Source: an uncultured Oscillospiraceae bacterium
Lineage (GTDB): Bacteria > Bacillota > Clostridia > Oscillospirales > Oscillospiraceae
NCBI GenBank assembly: GCA_910588045.1
Contig: CAJUPS010000102.1
Location: 1 to 10,910, forward strand
DNA: 10,910 nucleotides
Reading direction: 5' to 3'
The stretch's first letter is position 1; every line of letters begins with the position of its first letter. The notes beneath the pieces were generated by a model. That model did not search any database and was not told the DNA's origin. It worked only from the letters and a program-made list of their open reading frames with translations. A program made the translations under genes and the position numbers. Positions 6,058 through 10,910 of the stretch are shown here, piece by piece.

Positions 6058-9000
6058 CAACGTCCAAGCGGCCCTGCAAATGGCGGACAGCGCCGCCCGG
6101 CAGATCACAAGCAGCTATCAGGAGTGGACGGCCTTTCTCGCCACGGCTGGCCGTCTCTACAAATATCCCTTCCCGGAGCAGCTGATGATCTATACCCAGC
6201 GGCCCGAAGCCACCGCCTGCGCGGAGTGGGACTTCTGGAATCAGCGGATGCGCCGCCACATCCGGCGCGGCTCCAGGGGCATCGCGCTCCTTGACAACAG
6301 CCGGGGCAAGCCCGCCCTGCGCTATGTATTCGACGTTGCCGACACAGACCGGAAGGATGAAAAGGCGCTGAATCCTAACCTCTGGCAGTACCGGGAGGAA
6401 CATCAGGACGCGGTGACGGCGGCGCTGGAGGGCCGCTTCGAGGTCTCCGGCGCGAACGGCCTTCTGGACCAGCTGGAGCAGATCGCCGTACAGCTGGCGG
6501 AAGAATACTGGACCGACCATCAGTACGACATCCTCCATATCGTTGACGGCTCCTTTCTGGATGAGTATGATGAACTCAACGTCGAAGTGGCGTTCCGAAG
6601 CGCCGCTGCCGTCAGCATCACCTATGCCTTGATGTCCCGCTGTGGTTTGGAACCGGAAAACTACTTCCAACACGAAGATTTTCTGAGTATTTTCGATTTC
6701 AACACCAGGGACGCCGTGACCGCCCTGGGTATGGCGGTCAGCCAGTCCAGCGAACAAGTGCTGCGGCAGATCGAAAGGGCCGTCAAACAGTATGAGCGCA
6801 CGAAAGGCGCGGAAAGGAGTGCGGAGCATGGAGAACAAACTGACCTACACCCAAATGGGGGATTACCTGTTTCCGAACGTGGCCCTGCCGGAGCAGCCGG
6901 ACCGGGACCTGGGCAAGTACGGGAGGATGCGCCTGCGGTACTTGAAGGAACACCACCCGGTCCTGTGGGGGACCATGACAATGGACGGAACCGTGTTCAG
7001 CCACTGTCTGGAGATCGAGGACACGGCCAACAGCCGTCTGGAGAGCCTGATGCCCCAGCTGGCGAAGGCGGCGGGGGCCACGGAACAGCTGAAGGCCAGC
7101 GACCAAATGGCGTGGGTGGGCCTGATGAACAGCTGCAAGGCCCAGGCGGAGGAAATTATCATGTCGGAGCTGATTTACAGCTGAGTTTCATGCCCCCGGT
7201 CATTCCCTCCCAGCGGGAGCAGATGGAGACCATCCAGGAAGCAGAGAGCGCGGACGCGCCCTCTGCTTTTTCTGTTCCCCAGGCGGAGGAGACCCCGGCG
7301 GGACCCGCGCCTATGCCTGCCAGCATGAGTTTCCGGGAGGGCTATGAAGTTGTGAAAAAGGCCCACCCCGGCGACATCGTGCTGTACCAGCTGGGGGACT
7401 TCTATGAGATGTTTGGGCCGGATGCGCGGGTGGCCTCCCATGAGCTGAACCTGATGCTCACCCAACGCAATTTGCCCGATTTGGGCCGCGTGGCCATGTG
7501 CGGCATCCCCGGCCATAAGCTGGACGAGTATGTGCAGAAACTCCGGGACCGCCATGATGTGACGGTCTCCAGCATTGGGCCGGACGGGGGGCGGCACACC
7601 GTCTCCTATCTCTCCGTGGAGCATGAGGCCAGGAACGCCCGCGAAGCGGAAACCCCCGCCCCGGAGGAAGCCGCCCCCATTCATGTGCCGGGGGCCTCGC
7701 CTCCCATCCTGGCCCCTCCCCCTCCCCCGGCGCGGGAGGCCACCCACGGGGAGATCGACGCCGCCCTGCAAGCCTGGAATGGGGACGCGGACAGCAAGAG
7801 GGCCGTTGCCAGCTATATGAAGGACCACGCCCGCGATAAGGACACCGCCGCGTGGCTCCGCGCAGAGTACGGCGGAGAGCTGCCCGCTTTCCCCGTCAAG
7901 CTCCCTGACACGGGGCAGTACCAGCACCTCCCCTGGCCCAAGGTACAGCGTCGGATTGCACAGCTGGTACAAAGGGATATGTTCCTCTCCTATGCGGAAC
8001 GCACCCCTGTCCCGGAACAGGAACCCGCGCCCACGCCATCCCCCGCGCCCACTGTCCGGGAAATCTACGAGAAGTACCAGCCCATTCTCAAAGAATTTGT
8101 GCTTTCTGACGGACCGTATCAAAACGCCTGCCAAAATTCCGACCGGGACACCGCTGTGATAGAGGGACACGCGGCGGTGACACGGGCGGCGGAGGCCATT
8201 CGGGACACGGATTTTATGCGGCTGTACTTTGATATGTCCGGTTTCCGCAACCGCCTCCATCGGGAGATCATTGACGAGACCTACCCCGTCCTCTCCCAGC
8301 CCCAGCAGGAGGCGGAGGTCCCCGACCTGTCCGGCCATCCTGTCACCCGCGAGGGGGATGCCGTCCCGGAGTTCACCGGCGCGGCGGACCTTCCGCCCCA
8401 TGATCCGTTTGCCCCGGCCTACCGTCCAGGCGATATAGTTTATCTGAATAACACCGCATTTGAGATCACAGGTATTGGCCTTCTTGATGTGGAACTGCGG
8501 GACCCCGCCCTGCCGATACCGCTGTTTCGCGCCGAGAGCAAAGAAAACTTTGAGCGCCTGCTGCATCTGGACCACCGGAACAGTCACATTACCTGTTATC
8601 TCGCTGCCGATCTGCACCGCGTCAATGACGATTTCCGGGAAGTGCTGACAAAGCATCTGCTGACAGACCGGGACAAGGGGTACATTTCCCAATGGCTGCG
8701 CTCCGGTGAAAACAACCGGGGAATCTCTATGCGGCTATCCGAAACCTTTGCCAGCCGCGCCGAGACGGTGACGCTGGAGACCGGGGACATCGCGGACTAC
8801 TTTACTTCTACCATCAGCATGGAAGTGGAAATCCAGGACAAATTTGGAACAAAGCTGGCCCAATCCTGGGAGGCCGTTGCCCCTATCCTCCGCGCCCTCT
8901 GGCTGCAAGAGCTGGACGGCTTTTCCCATGCGCCGGTCCAGCGGGAGCTGGTGAATCTGGAGGGAAAGCTGTCCTATCAGGTGGGGGACAAGGTGGCCTT

Positions 9001-10910
9001 CGCCTATGGGGACCACGATGTAAACGGCACAATCGAACATATAGGGGACCTGGGTATTCGCATCCACACCGGCCCTTACGCCTGGAGCCATCAGCTGGTG
9101 GAGAGGGATTTCTTTGAGGACGCGGTACGCCACGACGAGCGCAACGCCGGTCTGTTCTCCCCGGAGGTCCCCCAGCAGGAGGCCCCGGAGACCACCACCA
9201 AGCCAGAGACTGCGCCGGGGACCGCCACCCTCTATCTCGGCGATAAGAACGGCCTGCCCTATGACATCATCGTGGAAACCCTGCATGTAGACGAGCCGGA
9301 ACAGGCCCAGCCGGAGGCCACCCCCGCTGCGGAAAATTTCCGCATCACCGACGACAATTTAGGCGTGGGCAGTCTGCGGGAGAAGTTCCGCAGGAACATG
9401 GACGCGATCAACACCCTCCAGGCCATTGAACTGGAGGGCCGCACCGCTACCCCTGCCGAGCAGGAGATTCTGTCCCGGTATGTGGGCTGGGGCGGTCTGC
9501 CCCAGGCTTTTGACGAAAACAACGGGGAATGGACCAACGAATTTCTGGAGCTGAAGGCGGCGCTCACCCCGGAGGAATACGCCTCCGCCCGAACATCCAC
9601 CTTGAACGCCCATTACAGCAGACCGGCTATCGTCAGGGCCATCTATGAAGCAGTCGGGAATATGGGCTTCAAGACCGGCAACATCCTGGAACCCTCCTGC
9701 GGTGTGGGAAACTTTTTCGGGATGCTGCCGGAGAGCATGGCGGCATCCAGGCTCTACGGCGTGGAGCTGGACAGCGTTTCGGGCCGGATCGCCCAGCAGC
9801 TTTACCCAAAAGCCAGCATCACCATCCGGGGCTTTGAGAAAACCGGCTTCCCGGACGGCTTCTTTGACCTCGCCATCGGCAACGTCCCGTTTGGAAATTA
9901 CTCCCTGGCGGACCGGCGCTATGACAAAGAGCATCTTCTCATTCACGACTATTTCTTTGCCAAAACCATAGATAAGGTCCGGGCGGGCGGCGTGATCGCC
10001 TTTGTCACCTCCAACGGCATCAGCGGCGGAACCATGGACAAGAAGGACCGCCGCGCAAGAGAGTACATCGCCCGCCGCTGTGACCTCCTGGGCGCTGTCC
10101 GCCTGCCCTCCAACGCCTCCCTCGCCAACGCGGGAACAGAGGCGGGCATGGACATTGTGTTCCTCCAGAAGCGGGATATGCCCCGGTCCCTTGACGAACC
10201 CCTGCCGGAGTGGGCGGAAGTAGACACAGTGGAGGAACACACCTACACCGGCGGCGACGTGCGGGAGAAGCGGGGCTTCGTAACCATGAACCGCTACTTC
10301 CAGGCCCACCCGGAAATGGTGCTGGGCAATTTGGAGATCACCTCCGGTCCTTTCGGTCCCCAGCTGGAGTGCAGGGCCATCCCCGGCGCGGACCTCGCCC
10401 AGCAGCTCCATGAGGCGGTCTCCCATATCCACGGCGAATACCGGGAGGCCGCGCCCCCGGAGCTGGACGAGAACATTGGGAAAATGGAGATCACCTCCAT
10501 CCCTGCGGACCCGGATGTGAAAAATTACTCCTATGCCATTGTGGACGGCGAGATTTACTACCGGGAGAACTCCGTCATGGTGAAGCCCGTCCTGACCACC
10601 TCTGCCAAGGAGCGCGTCACGGCCATGATCGGCCTGCGGGACTGTGTGCGGGAGCTGATCGACCTCCAGATGGACGAGTTTACAACGGAGAACTTCATTC
10701 GGGAGAAGCAGGGAGAGCTGGACCGGCTCTACGACGCTTTCTCCGCGAAATTCGGCCTTATCAATGACCGGGCCAACCGTCTGGCCTTTGACCGGGATTC
10801 CTCCTACTATCTGCTCTGCTCTCTGGAGGTGCTGGACGACGACGGGCGGCTGGAGCGGAAAGCGGATATGTTCACCAAGCGGACCATCAAGCAGAATACC
10901 CGCGTCACCA
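6047..10910 (+). CDS. Giant polyvalent protein with MutS domain I and N6-adenine methyltransferase-like domain (3' end outside window)
   Basis: One frame stays open from ATG 6047 to the window end, at least 1621 residues. GGAGG at 6033-6037, nine bases upstream, supports the start, which overlaps the TTRAP stop. Residues 38-83 resemble the ArdC N-terminal module (QRP at 51-53, Trp64, RRGSRG). Residues about 261-380 are a Gly/Pro/Glu-rich linker whose DNA also encodes tnpV. Residues about 428-528 are a MutS domain I, with GDFYEMF carrying the Phe452-x-Glu454 pair that probes mismatches in MutS. Segments about 566-648, 669-750 and 796-1043 are conserved-looking but unnamed. From about 1096 a methyltransferase-like part begins (YVGWGG; motif I LEPSCGVGNFFG at 1214; motif IV-like NVPFGNY at 1279). 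Known relatives continue into an SNF2-type helicase, which would lie beyond this window. A role in modifying or shielding transferred DNA is inferred. ATG 7190, five bases after tnpV, is a weaker possible internal start. Confidence 0.9.
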   Translation, partial: MGSNNVQAALQMADSAARQITSSYQEWTAFLATAGRLYKYPFPEQLMIYTQRPEATACAEWDFWNQRMRRHIRRGSRGIALLDNSRGKPALRYVFDVADTDRKDEKALNPNLWQYREEHQDAVTAALEGRFEVSGANGLLDQLEQIAVQLAEEYWTDHQYDILHIVDGSFLDEYDELNVEVAFRSAAAVSITYALMSRCGLEPENYFQHEDFLSIFDFNTRDAVTALGMAVSQSSEQVLRQIERAVKQYERTKGAERSAEHGEQTDLHPNGGLPVSERGPAGAAGPGPGQVREDAPAVLEGTPPGPVGDHDNGRNRVQPLSGDRGHGQQPSGEPDAPAGEGGGGHGTAEGQRPNGVGGPDEQLQGPGGGNYHVGADLQLSFMPPVIPSQREQMETIQEAESADAPSAFSVPQAEETPAGPAPMPASMSFREGYEVVKKAHPGDIVLYQLGDFYEMFGPDARVASHELNLMLTQRNLPDLGRVAMCGIPGHKLDEYVQKLRDRHDVTVSSIGPDGGRHTVSYLSVEHEARNAREAETPAPEEAAPIHVPGASPPILAPPPPPAREATHGEIDAALQAWNGDADSKRAVASYMKDHARDKDTAAWLRAEYGGELPAFPVKLPDTGQYQHLPWPKVQRRIAQLVQRDMFLSYAERTPVPEQEPAPTPSPAPTVREIYEKYQPILKEFVLSDGPYQNACQNSDRDTAVIEGHAAVTRAAEAIRDTDFMRLYFDMSGFRNRLHREIIDETYPVLSQPQQEAEVPDLSGHPVTREGDAVPEFTGAADLPPHDPFAPAYRPGDIVYLNNTAFEITGIGLLDVELRDPALPIPLFRAESKENFERLLHLDHRNSHITCYLAADLHRVNDDFREVLTKHLLTDRDKGYISQWLRSGENNRGISMRLSETFASRAETVTLETGDIADYFTSTISMEVEIQDKFGTKLAQSWEAVAPILRALWLQELDGFSHAPVQRELVNLEGKLSYQVGDKVAFAYGDHDVNGTIEHIGDLGIRIHTGPYAWSHQLVERDFFEDAVRHDERNAGLFSPEVPQQEAPETTTKPETAPGTATLYLGDKNGLPYDIIVETLHVDEPEQAQPEATPAAENFRITDDNLGVGSLREKFRRNMDAINTLQAIELEGRTATPAEQEILSRYVGWGGLPQAFDENNGEWTNEFLELKAALTPEEYASARTSTLNAHYSRPAIVRAIYEAVGNMGFKTGNILEPSCGVGNFFGMLPESMAASRLYGVELDSVSGRIAQQLYPKASITIRGFEKTGFPDGFFDLAIGNVPFGNYSLADRRYDKEHLLIHDYFFAKTIDKVRAGGVIAFVTSNGISGGTMDKKDRRAREYIARRCDLLGAVRLPSNASLANAGTEAGMDIVFLQKRDMPRSLDEPLPEWAEVDTVEEHTYTGGDVREKRGFVTMNRYFQAHPEMVLGNLEITSGPFGPQLECRAIPGADLAQQLHEAVSHIHGEYREAAPPELDENIGKMEITSIPADPDVKNYSYAIVDGEIYYRENSVMVKPVLTTSAKERVTAMIGLRDCVRELIDLQMDEFTTENFIREKQGELDRLYDAFSAKFGLINDRANRLAFDRDSSYYLLCSLEVLDDDGRLERKADMFTKRTIKQNTRVT
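6811..6819 (+). promoter_or_regulatory. Ribosome binding site for the nested tnpV gene
   Basis: GGAAAGGAG lies eight bases before ATG 6828 while sitting inside the coding sequence of the giant gene. It is among the best ribosome binding sites in the window. It supports a start at 6828 over the in-frame ATG at 6792, whose upstream bases contain no such site. Confidence 0.7.
6828..7184 (+). CDS. tnpV: TnpV-family transposon-encoded protein, nested in another frame
   Basis: A 118-residue protein matching the TnpV family of Clostridial mobile elements. Recognisable family features are an N-terminal LTYTQMGDYLFPNVALPEQP, then GKYGRMRLRYLKEHHPVLW, then a helical segment with RLESLMPQLAK, and a C-terminal WVGLMN...AEEIIMSELIYS. 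No catalytic motif is visible, and the function of TnpV is not established despite the name. The gene lies entirely within the giant gene, shifted by one base relative to it; both frames are open across all 119 codons. The giant protein's reading here is a low-complexity Gly/Pro/Glu linker, while the TnpV reading looks like a normal folded protein, so TnpV is probably the more constrained product. Expression from the polycistronic mRNA with its own ribosome binding site is expected. Confidence 0.85.
   Translation: MENKLTYTQMGDYLFPNVALPEQPDRDLGKYGRMRLRYLKEHHPVLWGTMTMDGTVFSHCLEIEDTANSRLESLMPQLAKAAGATEQLKASDQMAWVGLMNSCKAQAEEIIMSELIYS

Noticed and set aside
5555..6838. A 427-codon minus-strand frame crossing three gene boundaries
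   Set aside because: It is antisense to the DUF4316 end, TTRAP and the start of the giant gene, all of which have family matches; its product resembles no protein.
7175..8692. A 505-codon minus-strand frame opposite the MutS-like region, and another at 9359-10432
   Set aside because: Both are antisense to recognisable coding sequence and have composition typical of shadow frames in GC-rich DNA.
1..10910. CRISPR arrays, tRNA or rRNA genes, insertion-sequence ends, attachment sites
   Set aside because: No regularly spaced repeats, tRNA-like cloverleaf, rRNA signature or transposase was seen on either strand by eye.

Overview
The window looks like part of the conserved backbone of an integrative and conjugative element (ICE) of the Tn1549/CTn type, in a high-GC member of the Clostridia (an Oscillospiraceae-like gut bacterium is the best guess). 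This rests on gene content and order: a topB-like topoisomerase III, a Cys_rich_VLP protein, an ArdC/metallopeptidase/YodL/DUF4316 fusion, a TTRAP-family small protein, a TnpV-family protein and a giant polyvalent methyltransferase protein. It also rests on purine-rich ribosome binding sites and GC-rich third codon positions. No rRNA, tRNA, CRISPR array, integrase or insertion sequence was seen. Species and element boundaries cannot be set from this window.

Layout. Positions 1-150 carry a short cysteine-rich frame that may be the end of a gene starting upstream. Positions 154-474 hold a small unrecognised gene on the opposite strand. It is less GC-rich than its surroundings and has its own good promoter (504-532). 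Positions 475-598 are a divergent spacer with a strong hairpin just before the topB ribosome binding site. From 599 to the right edge everything points rightward and is tightly packed: topB (599-2644), Cys_rich_VLP (2637-2999), a 135-base spacer with three consecutive stem-loops, the 893-residue ArdC-like fusion (3135-5816), TTRAP (5818-6057) and a giant gene (from 6047, running off the window after 1621 codons). The tnpV gene (6828-7184) is nested inside the giant gene in another reading frame.

How the genes may work together (inference). The set fits the establishment and DNA-processing module of a conjugative element. Topoisomerase III would handle single-stranded or topologically linked DNA during transfer. 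The ArdC-N/zincin fusion and the giant protein look like proteins that protect incoming DNA from host defences. TTRAP and TnpV are small accessory proteins of unknown mechanism that recur in such elements.

The most unusual points are the tnpV/giant-gene dual-coding region, a MutS domain I without the rest of MutS inside the giant protein, an ArdC-N-like module shared by two neighbouring proteins, the structured spacer before the ArdC-like gene, and the independently promoted antisense gene in front of topB.
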